A DNA stretch of 64,000 nucleotides, taken from Haloarculaceae archaeon H-GB1-1. GTDB lineage: Archaea; Halobacteriota; Halobacteria; Halobacteriales; Haloarculaceae. The stretch spans positions 62,001 through 126,000 of the forward strand of contig JARUKX010000004.1 of the NCBI GenBank assembly GCA_029688825.1, written 5' to 3'. Every line of letters begins with the position of its first letter. Position 1 is the stretch's first letter. Below, one piece after another: positions 51,874-60,069 of the stretch. Under the pieces are notes generated by a model. The model saw nothing but the letters and a program-made list of their open reading frames with translations, made no database searches and was not told the origin of the DNA. The translations under genes and the position numbers were made by a program.

Positions 51874-53850
51874 TCACCGCGGTTCGACCAGCATCCGCGA
51901 GCGCATCTCCAGGTGGAGCGCGCTGCAGAAGTACGTACAGTACACCCAGTAGACGCCGGGCTTGTCCGCCGTGAACGTCACCTCACGGGTGTCCTGGGGC
52001 GCGATGGCGAGGTTGACGTTGTACTCGGGGATGGCGACGCCGTGGACGATGTCCGGGACGCCCTCGATGTTGGTCACCGTGAGCGTCACCTCGTCGCCCT
52101 CTTTGACCGTGAACTCCGTGAGCCCGTACTCGCTGCGCTTCGAGGAGGTCTTGACGTGGACGGACCGGTCGCCGGTGCGCTCGACGCCGGAGTCGCTCTC
52201 CTCGACGTATGGCTTCTCGCCTTCGTAGTCGCTCTTGTCCCACACGCGTGCCGGGTCGAGCTTGTCCTTGTGGGCGAAGATGCAGTCGTGAGGTTCCGGA
52301 TAGACCGGGTGGTCCGCGACCAGTTCCATCGATTTCTCGCCCTGACCGATGTGGATGAGCTGGTCGTTGTCGGGGTGGATGGGACCGGTCGGCAGGAAGC
52401 GGTCCTTCGAGAGCTTGTTCAGCGAGATGAGCCACTCCCCGTCGGGGTCGTTGGTCATCGCCTCGACGGCCTGGATGTGGCCGGGGTTGTAGTGGACGTC
52501 GATCTTCTCCATGATCGGGTCCGTGGAGTTGTTCTCGGCCTCGACGGCGGCCTGGATGTCCCACTTCGCGACCTGCGAGTCGATGAACAGCGACGTGTAG
52601 GCGTGACCGTTGCCGTCGTAGGTCGTGTGCAGCGGGCCGAGACCGACCTTCGGCCGACCGGCGACGACCTCCTCGGGGTCGCTACTCTCGGTCAGCTTCT
52701 CGATGTCGAGGATGGTGACCGTCGGCGAGAGCTTGCCGGCGACCATCGCGTATTTGCCGTTCGGTTCGACCTCGACGCAGTGCGGGCTCTTCGGCGTCGG
52801 GATGTACCGGACGATCGGATCGTCACCTTTGTTCAGCGGACTGTCCCGGGTGCCGTCGACGATCGGAACGCCGTTGACCTCCTCGTATTTGCCGGCGTCG
52901 ACCGCCTCCTGGATGGCCGGCACGTCGAAGGCCTTCACCCAGTCGCGGTCGTCGTGGGTCATCCCCTGCACGTCGGTCGCACCTTCGGAGTTGTACGCCG
53001 AGGAGATGGCCCACCGACCGTCCTTGTCGGTGTCCATGATGTCGAGGTTGCCATCGACTTTCACCTGCCACAGCGTCTCCATGGACTCGGGGTCGAGCGC
53101 CGAGAACAGCGACGTGTACTTCTCTGGGCTGTTCAGGTCCCGACCGTCGTTGGGCAGGGGCGTCCGGAACTCACCGTTGCCGAACAGGTACTCGGTGTCG
53201 GGGCTCTGCACACAGAAGCCGTGGACGGCCTGGACGTTCGGGACGTCCGTGATGGCGTCCGTCTCGAAGTACTTCAGGTCGATGCGTGCGATACGGCCGT
53301 TGGCCTTGTCGTTGACGAACAGGTAGCGGCCGTCGTAGTCGCCGCCGGTCTCCGACAATGCCGGGTGGTGGTTGTCGCCCCAGGTGTACCCGCCGGCATC
53401 GTCGAGCATCTCCGTCGTCTCGTCGTCGTAGCCGTACCCGCGTGCGCCCTCCGTGTTGAACACGGGGATGCGCATGAGTTCGCGCATCGACGGGATGCCC
53501 ATGACGCGGATCTCTCCGGAGTGACCGCCCGACCAGAAGCCGTAGTACTCGTCGTGCTCGCCCGGCGGGACGAAGTGGTCCGCACCGTGAGACTGGCTGC
53601 CCCCGCTACTGGTCGCCGTTCCGGCCGCATTCGAGCGGGTCTGACAGCCCGCTATCCCGAGTGCGCCGACGGCAGCGCCGGTCTTCAGCAGGTCCCGGCG
53701 ACCCAACTGGAGCCCGGCGAGTTCGAGGGTGATGCCGTCGTCCGCTTCGGGCACGGGGTCCTCGACCGTTGCGAGAACGTCGTTCAATTGCTGTTCGTAC
53801 TGTTCAACGACCGCGTCGGGGTCGACGTCTGTTGGTGTCTCTTCAGTCAT
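51874..53850 (-). CDS. nosZ: Nitrous-oxide reductase NosZ (Tat-dependent)
   Basis: A 658-residue copper enzyme reducing N2O to N2 outside the membrane. Twin-Arg GRRDLLKTG (Arg51-Arg52) is followed by a hydrophobic stretch and AGC. A seven-bladed propeller carries CuZ histidines, the first pair near GADHFVPPGEHDEYYG. The C-terminal cupredoxin has the CuA site CTYFCSALHLEM (Cys638, Cys642, His646, Met649) plus an upstream His in IVHGVAIPEY. Unusual: about 50 acidic residues precede the Tat motif. It follows halocyanin, its likely electron donor, by 10 bp. Confidence 0.96.
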   Translation of the reverse strand: MTEETPTDVDPDAVVEQYEQQLNDVLATVEDPVPEADDGITLELAGLQLGRRDLLKTGAAVGALGIAGCQTRSNAAGTATSSGGSQSHGADHFVPPGEHDEYYGFWSGGHSGEIRVMGIPSMRELMRIPVFNTEGARGYGYDDETTEMLDDAGGYTWGDNHHPALSETGGDYDGRYLFVNDKANGRIARIDLKYFETDAITDVPNVQAVHGFCVQSPDTEYLFGNGEFRTPLPNDGRDLNSPEKYTSLFSALDPESMETLWQVKVDGNLDIMDTDKDGRWAISSAYNSEGATDVQGMTHDDRDWVKAFDVPAIQEAVDAGKYEEVNGVPIVDGTRDSPLNKGDDPIVRYIPTPKSPHCVEVEPNGKYAMVAGKLSPTVTILDIEKLTESSDPEEVVAGRPKVGLGPLHTTYDGNGHAYTSLFIDSQVAKWDIQAAVEAENNSTDPIMEKIDVHYNPGHIQAVEAMTNDPDGEWLISLNKLSKDRFLPTGPIHPDNDQLIHIGQGEKSMELVADHPVYPEPHDCIFAHKDKLDPARVWDKSDYEGEKPYVEESDSGVERTGDRSVHVKTSSKRSEYGLTEFTVKEGDEVTLTVTNIEGVPDIVHGVAIPEYNVNLAIAPQDTREVTFTADKPGVYWVYCTYFCSALHLEMRSRMLVEPR

Positions 53851-53860
53851 GATCGTGCCC

Positions 53861-54385
53861 TCAGACCACCTTGACGTACCCGACCATCCCGTTCATCTCG
53901 TGGGGGATGCAGTAGTACTTGTACGTCCCTTTGGTCTCGAAGGTGTGTTCGTAGGACTCGCCGGCCGGGACGTTGCCGCCCTGACCGTCGCCGTAGCCGT
54001 CTTTCGCCGCCTGTTCACCGTCGAAGCCGCCGGAGGCGAAGTACGCCGCCCCGTCCGGAATCTCGTCTTCGTAGGCCGTGACGGTGTGACCGATGCTGCC
54101 CGTGTTCTTCCAGGTGACCGTCGAGCCGGCCGAGACCTGGATCTTCTTCGGTGCGAACGTCAGCTGGTCCGTCATCTCGACGGTGCTCGCTTCGGTCCAC
54201 TCGCTGTCGGAGCCCCCGTCGCTCGCCTCGGTCTCCGTCGGCGTCTCGTCGCTGGAGCCGCCCGAATCCGTACTGTCGCTCGAATCCGAACTCTTCGTCT
54301 CGGTCGAGCAGCCGGCGAGGGCGACCCCCCCAACGGCCGCGCCACTGTACCGGAGGAACGTTCGCCGCGTCGATTCGTCGCGCAT
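53861..54385 (-). CDS. Halocyanin-type blue copper protein
   Basis: A 174-residue Tat lipoprotein (RRTFLRYSG, lipobox ALAGC) with a Ser/Asp/Thr-rich linker to residue 70 and a plastocyanin-like domain. Type-1 copper ligands are His100 (SIGHTV), Cys159, His162 and Met167 in YYCIPHEMNGM. Halocyanins shuttle electrons on the outer membrane face; being first in the nos operon it probably feeds NosZ. ATG 54385 gives the signal peptide; an upstream in-frame start at 54424 would lie in the promoter. Confidence 0.92.
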   Translation of the reverse strand: MRDESTRRTFLRYSGAAVGGVALAGCSTETKSSDSSDSTDSGGSSDETPTETEASDGGSDSEWTEASTVEMTDQLTFAPKKIQVSAGSTVTWKNTGSIGHTVTAYEDEIPDGAAYFASGGFDGEQAAKDGYGDGQGGNVPAGESYEHTFETKGTYKYYCIPHEMNGMVGYVKVV

Positions 54386-54410
54386 GGTTGGTTCCACACC
54401 GACGACTACA

Positions 54411-54474
54411 TTTTGGCCAACCAAAAACCCAGAACGGGCTTCTCAGACCCTAAGAGTGCTATCGAAGGTGTTCG
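54411..54474 (-). promoter_or_regulatory. nos operon promoter region with two inverted repeats
   Basis: TTTTGG-CCAA-CCAAAA at 54411-54426 sits 26-41 bp before the halocyanin ATG, where the TATA box of a leaderless transcript is expected. CGAA-GGTG-TTCG at 54463-54474 lies 78-89 bp upstream. As I recall, this second form matches the inverted repeat linked to the haloarchaeal denitrification regulator NarO. Confidence 0.5.
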
Positions 54475-54529
54475 GAGACGAGTTTATTAGTCCCATATCC
54501 TCACCACGCCCGGGTCAGATGCAGTGACT

Positions 54530-54545
54530 CACGACTTCAGTCGTG
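54530..54545. mobile_element. Possible IS200/IS605-type end hairpin (relic)
   Basis: CACGAC-TTCA-GTCGTG is a perfect 6-bp stem with a 4-nt loop. Haloarchaeal IS200/IS605 elements typically carry a near-identical hairpin beside TnpB genes. No transposase or TnpB fragment is recognisable nearby, so it would be a solo end or non-autonomous remnant. Confidence 0.4.
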
Positions 54546-54835
54546 GATCGCTGCCTCGCACCTGTGTGAAATGTGCGACTACCGACGGACGATATTCATC
54601 GCAAGCGGCCCCTTCCGGAACGATTCGTTGTCGAACGTGACCGCTCGTGTCGTGAAAGAAGTCACCGACACCGTTCGCGAGTGCAAACACACAGTTGCCT
54701 GCTTGGACGACACTTTCGGGAGTCGACGTTCCACGGCACCAGGCAGAAACGTGCAGGGACCCAAAACCGATTTCTTCTGTTGATTCGGTACGTGGGTATT
54801 TAGTGATGTGGTCACATGGGCCTAGGTGCATCGCT

Positions 54836-55105
54836 ATGAAACCGTGCCACAACTGTCGGTCGATAATCGACGAGTACAATTTGGATAAACAACTCGAACC
54901 CCTGCGCGACCTCACAGTTGACGAATTCAACGTCTGCGCGGACTGCGCGACCATCGTTGCAGATGCGTGCGTGGAGTGTGGCGGCGCGGTATACGTCCCC
55001 CGAAGCGAATCTGTCACCCCAGACTACTGTCCGGCATGTCGATCCGACGTCATCGAGCGCACCGGTCACGACCCCGGCTGGAAGCGCAACTCTGCGTCCA
55101 CCTGA
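54836..55105 (+). CDS. Four-CxxC zinc-ribbon protein
   Basis: An 89-residue protein with CHNC, CADC, CVEC and CPAC, enough to bind two zinc ions in a double ribbon. The middle segment VDEFNVCADCATIVADACVECGGAVYVP is clean and haloarchaea-like. It is probably a nucleic-acid or protein-binding regulator; no catalytic domain. It diverges from the nos operon and converges with fdhA. The ATG at 54836 is the first Met before the first Cys pair. Confidence 0.75.
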   Translation: MKPCHNCRSIIDEYNLDKQLEPLRDLTVDEFNVCADCATIVADACVECGGAVYVPRSESVTPDYCPACRSDVIERTGHDPGWKRNSAST

Positions 55106-55189
55106 CCGGCACTCCTTCTCGACGATTATTTCGCCAGGCCCAGAGCGACAGCGGCAGAAAGAATATCCCGCCCGAGAAAGGGAGAGCCC

Positions 55190-58100
55190 TCAGTCGTCGG
55201 CCGGCTGGAGCACCTGACTCTCGACGACGTCGGTCCCGAGGTCACGCACTCGCACGCTGGAGACCTTGTACTCGGGGATGCCGCTGGTCGGGTCGAGTTC
55301 GCCCTTCGTCAGCTCGTTCACCGCGCCCGTCGCGAAGTGCATCGGGATGAAGACCGTCCCCTCGTCGACGCGGTCGGTGAGTTCGGCTTTCACGACGATG
55401 GAGCCGCGGCGGGACTCGACTTCGACGTAGTCGCCGTCGACGACGCCGAGTTGCTCGGCCGTCGCCGGGTTCAGTTCGACGAAGCTCTCGCCGATGTGGG
55501 ACATGCTCCCCTCCACGCGACGGGTGAGCGTGCCGGTGTGGAAGTGATACAGCACGCGGCCCGTCGTGAGCGTGAGCGGGTACTCTTCGTCGGGCATCTC
55601 GGCCGGCCGTCCCATGTCGGCGGGGACGAATCGGGCCTTGCCGTCCTCGAAGTTGAACTCCTCCTCGTAGAGGAACTTCGTCCCCTCGTGGTCCTCGTCC
55701 CAGCAGGGCCACTGCAGGCCGCCTTCGTCTTCGAGGCGGTCGTGGCTCATCCCACCGTAGATGGGCGTCAACTCCGCGATCTCGTCCATGATCTCGCTGG
55801 CCGAGTCGTAGTCCCAGCCGTAGCCGAAGCGGTTCGCGACGGACTGGAGGATCTGCCAGTCCTGCTGGGCCTCGCCGACGGGGTCGATGGTCTGGTTGAC
55901 CATCTGGACGCGGCGTTCCGTGTTCGTGAACGTGCCGTTCTTCTCGGCGAACGACGACGCCGGAAGGATGACGTCGGCGTACTCGGCCGTCTCGGTCATG
56001 AACAGGTCCTGCACGACGAGGAAGTCGAGTTCGCCCAGCGCGTCCTCGGCGTGGTCGAGGTCCGGTTCGGAGAGGGCCGGGTTCTCGCCCATGACGTACA
56101 TGCCGCGGACGTTACCCTCGTGGATCTCCTCGAAGACCTCCGGCACCTTCAGGCCGATCTCGTTCGGCGGGCGCTCGCCCCACTCGTCCTCGAACTTGTC
56201 GAGGACCTCGTCGTCGTGGAGGTCCTGGTAGCCGGGGAGACAGTTGGGCAGGGTACCCATGTCGCCGCCCCCGCCCTGGACGTTGTTGTGGCCGCGGAAC
56301 GGCGAGAGCCCGGAGTTGGGCTTGCCGAGGTGGCCAGTGACCAGCGCGAGGTTGGACATCGCCAGCAGGTTCTGCGTACCGTGGCTGTGCTGGGTCAGGC
56401 CCATCGCCCACGCGAAGACGCAGGAATCGGCGGTGGCGATGGTCTCGGCGGCGTTCTTCAGCTCCGCCGGCGGGACGCCCGCGAGTCGTTCGACCTCCTC
56501 GGGCGTGAACGGCTCGACCTTCTCCTTGAGGTCCTCGAAGTTGTGGACGTTCTCCTCGATGAATTCCTCGTCGTGGAGGTCGGCCTCGATGATGTACCGG
56601 ATCATCCCGTTCATCCAGGCCACGTCGTGGCCCGGTTCGGTCCGGGAGTACTGGTCGGCGTGGCGCGCGATGTCCGTCTTGCGCGGCTCGAAGACGAACA
56701 GGTTCGCGCCGTCGCGGACGTTCTGCTTGATGCGCGTCGCGATGACCGGGTGCGACTCGGTGGTGTTCGACCCCGAGATCAGGTAGCAGTCGGCGTTCGC
56801 GACGTCGTCGATGGAGTTGGTCATCGCGCCGTAGCCGACCGTCTGCTGGAGCGCGGCCACCGTCGAGGAGTGACACAGGCGCGCGCAGTTGTCGACGTTC
56901 TTCGAGCCGAAGACCTGCCGGGCGAGCTTCTGGACGAGGTAGTTCTCCTCGTTCGTACACTTCGAGGAGGCGAACGTCGCCACGGCGTCGGGGCCGCGGT
57001 TCTCCAGAATCTCGGAGAGCCCCTCGTAGACGCGGTCGAGTGCCTCCTCCCAGGAGGCCTCACGGAACTCGCCGGACTCGTCGCGGACGAGCGGCTTCTC
57101 CAGGCGACCGTCGCTGTTGACGAAGTCGTAGCCGAACTTCCCTTTCACGCACGTGGAGAAGCCGTCGTTGGCCGGCGCTTTCTCGGCGTCGGTCGGGCGG
57201 ACGCCGAGGAACTCGCCGTCCTTCGTGTACACGTCGAATCGACAGCCGACCGAGCAGTAGCCGCAGGTCGTCTCGGTCTGGTCGATCTTGTCCATCCGGT
57301 ACTCGCCGACCGTGCTGGCGATGTTGAACATCATCCCCTCGGTGAGGACCGAGGACGCCATGTCCTCGGAGACGTGCTCGAACTCGGTCATCGCCTTCTC
57401 GGTAGCGGCCTTCGCGCGGCTTTTCGCACGAGCCATCATGCCCGCGATGCCGGACTTCTCCTCCGCCTTCGGGTAGTCGGCGTCGAGCATGGCTCCGCCG
57501 GCGTCGACGGTCCGGTTCGGCGCGTCGGAGGTGTCGGCCGTCTCGACCGGGGCGGACTCGATGACCTCGCCGATGGAGTTCTCCTGGCTGAAGCCGGGAA
57601 GCGGGATCGAGGTCTCGTCGGCGAGCCCCTTCTCGGTGAGCGAGCCGGTCGGACAGACCGTGACGCAGTGCCCACAGGAGACGCAGGCGGAGTCGTCCAT
57701 CGTCTCGCCCTCACCCTGGAAGCCGATGCGGGTGTCCGAACCGGTGCCCTCCATCCGGAGGACGCCCTCGACCTGCACGTCGTTACAGGCGTCCACACAG
57801 CGGTTGCAGAGGATGCACTTGTTGCGGTCGATCTGGATGACCGACGAGGAGCCGTCGATGGGTTCGTACTCGTCGCGGTCGTCGAGGACGCCGTAGCGGA
57901 CGTGCTCGACGTCGTTCTCGATGGCCGCGTCCTGCAGTTCACAGCGGCCGTTCTTTCCGCAGGTCGAACAGCGGAGATTGTGGTTCGAGAGGACGAGGTC
58001 GAGGTTGACGTCGCGGGCCTCCGCGGCGGCCTCGGCGTCCGTGCTGACGGACATACCGTCCTCGATGGGGTGGGAACACGCAGCGACCAGCCCCTCGGAG

Positions 58101-58417
58101 TCCGTCTCGACCATGCAGGTCCGACACGTGCTTCGCGGACCGATCTCCTCGCTGTGGTCGTCGTTACACAGCGCGGGGACGGTGTCGTTGGCGTCGACCG
58201 CTTCGACGGCGTCGAGCAGGGTCGCGTCGCCGTCGAGGGCGACCGTCTCGCCGTCGACGGTGACCTCGGCCATGTGGCCGTCGTCCGCGTCCGCGTTCGC
58301 GTCCGCCTCGGGGTCGGGGTCGTTCGCGGTCCCCGGACGGAAGTCCTCCGTCAGCGGGGTCTCTGGCTTCGGGTTCTCGACGTCCGGAACTCTCGGGATT
58401 GGTTCGTCTGCACTCAT
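55190..58417 (-). CDS. fdhA: Formate dehydrogenase, molybdopterin catalytic subunit with NuoG-like N-terminus
   Basis: A 1075-residue protein. After a ~50-residue acidic extension: 2Fe-2S domain (Cys84, 98, 101, 114), His-Cys 4Fe-4S (His146, Cys150, 153, 159), two ferredoxin-type clusters (Cys201/204/207/211 and 245/248/251/255), a ~130-residue linker, then the Mo-bisPGD domain with its 4Fe-4S cluster (Cys385, 388, 392, 423). Cys515 in CARLCHSST sits where FdhF has selenocysteine or Cys binding Mo, supporting formate oxidation. GRVLYHFHTGTLTRR lies in the C-terminal cofactor domain. It overlaps fdhB by 4 bp (ATGA). It probably oxidises formate from the THF pathway. Confidence 0.92.
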   Translation of the reverse strand: MSADEPIPRVPDVENPKPETPLTEDFRPGTANDPDPEADANADADDGHMAEVTVDGETVALDGDATLLDAVEAVDANDTVPALCNDDHSEEIGPRSTCRTCMVETDSEGLVAACSHPIEDGMSVSTDAEAAAEARDVNLDLVLSNHNLRCSTCGKNGRCELQDAAIENDVEHVRYGVLDDRDEYEPIDGSSSVIQIDRNKCILCNRCVDACNDVQVEGVLRMEGTGSDTRIGFQGEGETMDDSACVSCGHCVTVCPTGSLTEKGLADETSIPLPGFSQENSIGEVIESAPVETADTSDAPNRTVDAGGAMLDADYPKAEEKSGIAGMMARAKSRAKAATEKAMTEFEHVSEDMASSVLTEGMMFNIASTVGEYRMDKIDQTETTCGYCSVGCRFDVYTKDGEFLGVRPTDAEKAPANDGFSTCVKGKFGYDFVNSDGRLEKPLVRDESGEFREASWEEALDRVYEGLSEILENRGPDAVATFASSKCTNEENYLVQKLARQVFGSKNVDNCARLCHSSTVAALQQTVGYGAMTNSIDDVANADCYLISGSNTTESHPVIATRIKQNVRDGANLFVFEPRKTDIARHADQYSRTEPGHDVAWMNGMIRYIIEADLHDEEFIEENVHNFEDLKEKVEPFTPEEVERLAGVPPAELKNAAETIATADSCVFAWAMGLTQHSHGTQNLLAMSNLALVTGHLGKPNSGLSPFRGHNNVQGGGGDMGTLPNCLPGYQDLHDDEVLDKFEDEWGERPPNEIGLKVPEVFEEIHEGNVRGMYVMGENPALSEPDLDHAEDALGELDFLVVQDLFMTETAEYADVILPASSFAEKNGTFTNTERRVQMVNQTIDPVGEAQQDWQILQSVANRFGYGWDYDSASEIMDEIAELTPIYGGMSHDRLEDEGGLQWPCWDEDHEGTKFLYEEEFNFEDGKARFVPADMGRPAEMPDEEYPLTLTTGRVLYHFHTGTLTRRVEGSMSHIGESFVELNPATAEQLGVVDGDYVEVESRRGSIVVKAELTDRVDEGTVFIPMHFATGAVNELTKGELDPTSGIPEYKVSSVRVRDLGTDVVESQVLQPADD

Positions 58418-59946
58418 GCTGTTACCTCCGTCGCGTCCGCGTCGCAATCGCCGCTGAGACAGCTCCCGCCGGCGTGGGTGATGAACTCCGACTCGAAGTG
58501 GGTCATCGCCGTCCGCGCCGGTCGCGCAGCCATCACGCCGAAGTCACAGAGGCTCGTCGACTCCATGACGCGGACGAGTTCGGCGACCTTGCCGCTGTCG
58601 TAGCTACCGTCGTAGACGGCCCGCAGGAGGTCGGTCAGTTGCTTCGAGCCTTCCCGGCACGGCACGCACCGACCACAGTTGTTCTCGTGGGCGAACTTCG
58701 CTCGCTTACCGGTCTCGGCGAGGAGACAGCGTCCCTCGGCGAGGAACTCGACGATGCCGTTCGTTCCCAGCCGTTCGTCCGCGAGTGCGTCCGCGCTGGC
58801 CTGCACGTCGAGGTCCGGGGCGAAGCCGCCGAAGACGCCGCCGACGCAGGCGGCCTTGTACGCGTCCGTGCCGGCGGCCGCTTCGACTGCGGAGAGCGAG
58901 GCGTCGGTCGGCAGTTCGACGGTCGCCGTCCGGGCCGCATCACCGGTCACGGTGAACACGCGCGTGCCGGGGTCCTCGTCGGCACCCGTCGAACCCTCAC
59001 GGACCAGTGCGGCGACCTGTGCGAAGGTCCGGGGGGTGTGGACCAGCGTGGGACGACCGTGGAGGCCGTGTTCGGCCGGTCCCGGCGGGCGGCGTCGTGC
59101 CTCGATTCTGTCGTTCCCTTCGAGGGCTTCGAGCGCCATCGTCATCTCGCCGGCCTTGTACTCGTCCGGACCGGCGACGACCTGCACGTCGACGGCCGAC
59201 TCGTCCGCGAAGGCGACCGCAGCCTGCTGGATGCGTCTACGGGCGAGGTCGTCGGTCTCGTTCACGTAGACGACGATGGCCGACGCGCCGACCGACTCGG
59301 CAGCGGCGACGGCCGGGTCGAGGACGGTCAGCGGAACCGATTCGAGCAGGAGCTGGTCCATTCGGGCGTGCTCGTCTGCCTCGTTCGCGTTCACGACCAC
59401 GACGGGGTCGCCCGACGCCTCGGCGACCTGTTCCCAGGTCTCGCCGACCGGCTGCTCGCTACGGGCGTCGCCGCGGCCGCGACCGAGAAGGCCCGCGTCC
59501 GCGACCGTCGAGACCAGCGAGTCAGCGTCGACGACGAGGTCGCTGGCGTAGTCCCGATAACCGCCGAGATCGTCGGGCACGAGCCAGCCACAGCCGTCGA
59601 GCACTCGGCGCGTCCCGACGCTCAGTGGGCCGTCGTCGGGGACTGGCAATCCGGTCACGTCGTCGTCGTGAGAAACGGTGAAGGGAGCGGCGGAGAGAGG
59701 ATCGTCGGCTCGGAGGGCGTCGGAGAGAGTCCCGGGAGAGCAGTCGGGATAGAACGCGGTCGTTTCGTCTTCGGTCAGAAGGACGAGCGGTTCGAGTTCG
59801 GGAACGCCGGTCGGGCCAACTTCGAGGACCTGTACCGACTCCCCCTGCGTTCGTGCCACGTCGAGCAGCTCCGTCACGGCCTGAGACGTCGCCGTCGCGG
59901 ACACGCGAATGGTGGTTTCGACGATGCTACCTCCAGCGCTTGTCAT
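58414..59946 (-). CDS. fdhB: NuoF-like iron-sulfur partner subunit of formate dehydrogenase
   Basis: A 510-residue protein aligned with the 51-kDa/NuoF-HoxF subunits. The N-terminal ~90 residues resemble their thioredoxin-like domain without Cys ligands. The FMN/NADH region is altered: GRGRGDARSE (155-164) replaces GRGGAGFP, NANE (186-189) replaces NADE, GEMT (266-269) replaces GEET. The 4Fe-4S N3 motif is intact: Cys424, 427, 430 in NNCGRCVPCREGS and Cys467 in LCDFG. It should pass electrons from FdhA to NAD+ or another acceptor. First gene of the fdhBA operon; a TATA-like TTAATTGG lies about 28 bp upstream. Confidence 0.85.
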   Translation of the reverse strand: MTSAGGSIVETTIRVSATATSQAVTELLDVARTQGESVQVLEVGPTGVPELEPLVLLTEDETTAFYPDCSPGTLSDALRADDPLSAAPFTVSHDDDVTGLPVPDDGPLSVGTRRVLDGCGWLVPDDLGGYRDYASDLVVDADSLVSTVADAGLLGRGRGDARSEQPVGETWEQVAEASGDPVVVVNANEADEHARMDQLLLESVPLTVLDPAVAAAESVGASAIVVYVNETDDLARRRIQQAAVAFADESAVDVQVVAGPDEYKAGEMTMALEALEGNDRIEARRRPPGPAEHGLHGRPTLVHTPRTFAQVAALVREGSTGADEDPGTRVFTVTGDAARTATVELPTDASLSAVEAAAGTDAYKAACVGGVFGGFAPDLDVQASADALADERLGTNGIVEFLAEGRCLLAETGKRAKFAHENNCGRCVPCREGSKQLTDLLRAVYDGSYDSGKVAELVRVMESTSLCDFGVMAARPARTAMTHFESEFITHAGGSCLSGDCDADATEVTA

Positions 59947-59967
59947 CGGACACTTATACGGCTAGCC

Positions 59968-59997
59968 CACCAATTAAGGGTTTTCTTGTCACCAATT
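59968..59997 (-). promoter_or_regulatory. fdhBA promoter with direct repeats
   Basis: CACCAATT occurs twice, at 59968-59975 and 59990-59997, 22 bp apart (two helical turns). On the minus strand these are AATTGGTG boxes; the proximal one forms part of the TATA-like CTTAATTGG, so a protein binding both could control fdhBA. Confidence 0.4.
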
Positions 59998-60069
59998 CCG
60001 AGTCAAAAACGATGAAGATTGTGCCGTGTTCGAAACACAAACTCGCAGAACTTCGATAAGTCTGCGTCG

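Larger units (their letters stand above)
54386..54835. other. Gene-free region between nos operon and zinc-ribbon gene
   Basis: 450 bp. It holds the nos promoter palindrome (54411-54426), a CGAA-N4-TTCG repeat (54463-54474) and an IS200/IS605-like hairpin (54530-54545). The rest (54550-54800) has short open frames on both strands with unusual composition (Cys, Phe, Ser-rich), which I do not accept as genes. It could be decayed mobile DNA. Confidence 0.55.

Noticed and set aside
54571-54800. Short frames on both strands between nos and the zinc-ribbon gene
   Set aside because: Ser, Arg, Phe and Cys-rich translations without haloarchaeal acidic bias, no start signals; likely non-coding or decayed DNA.
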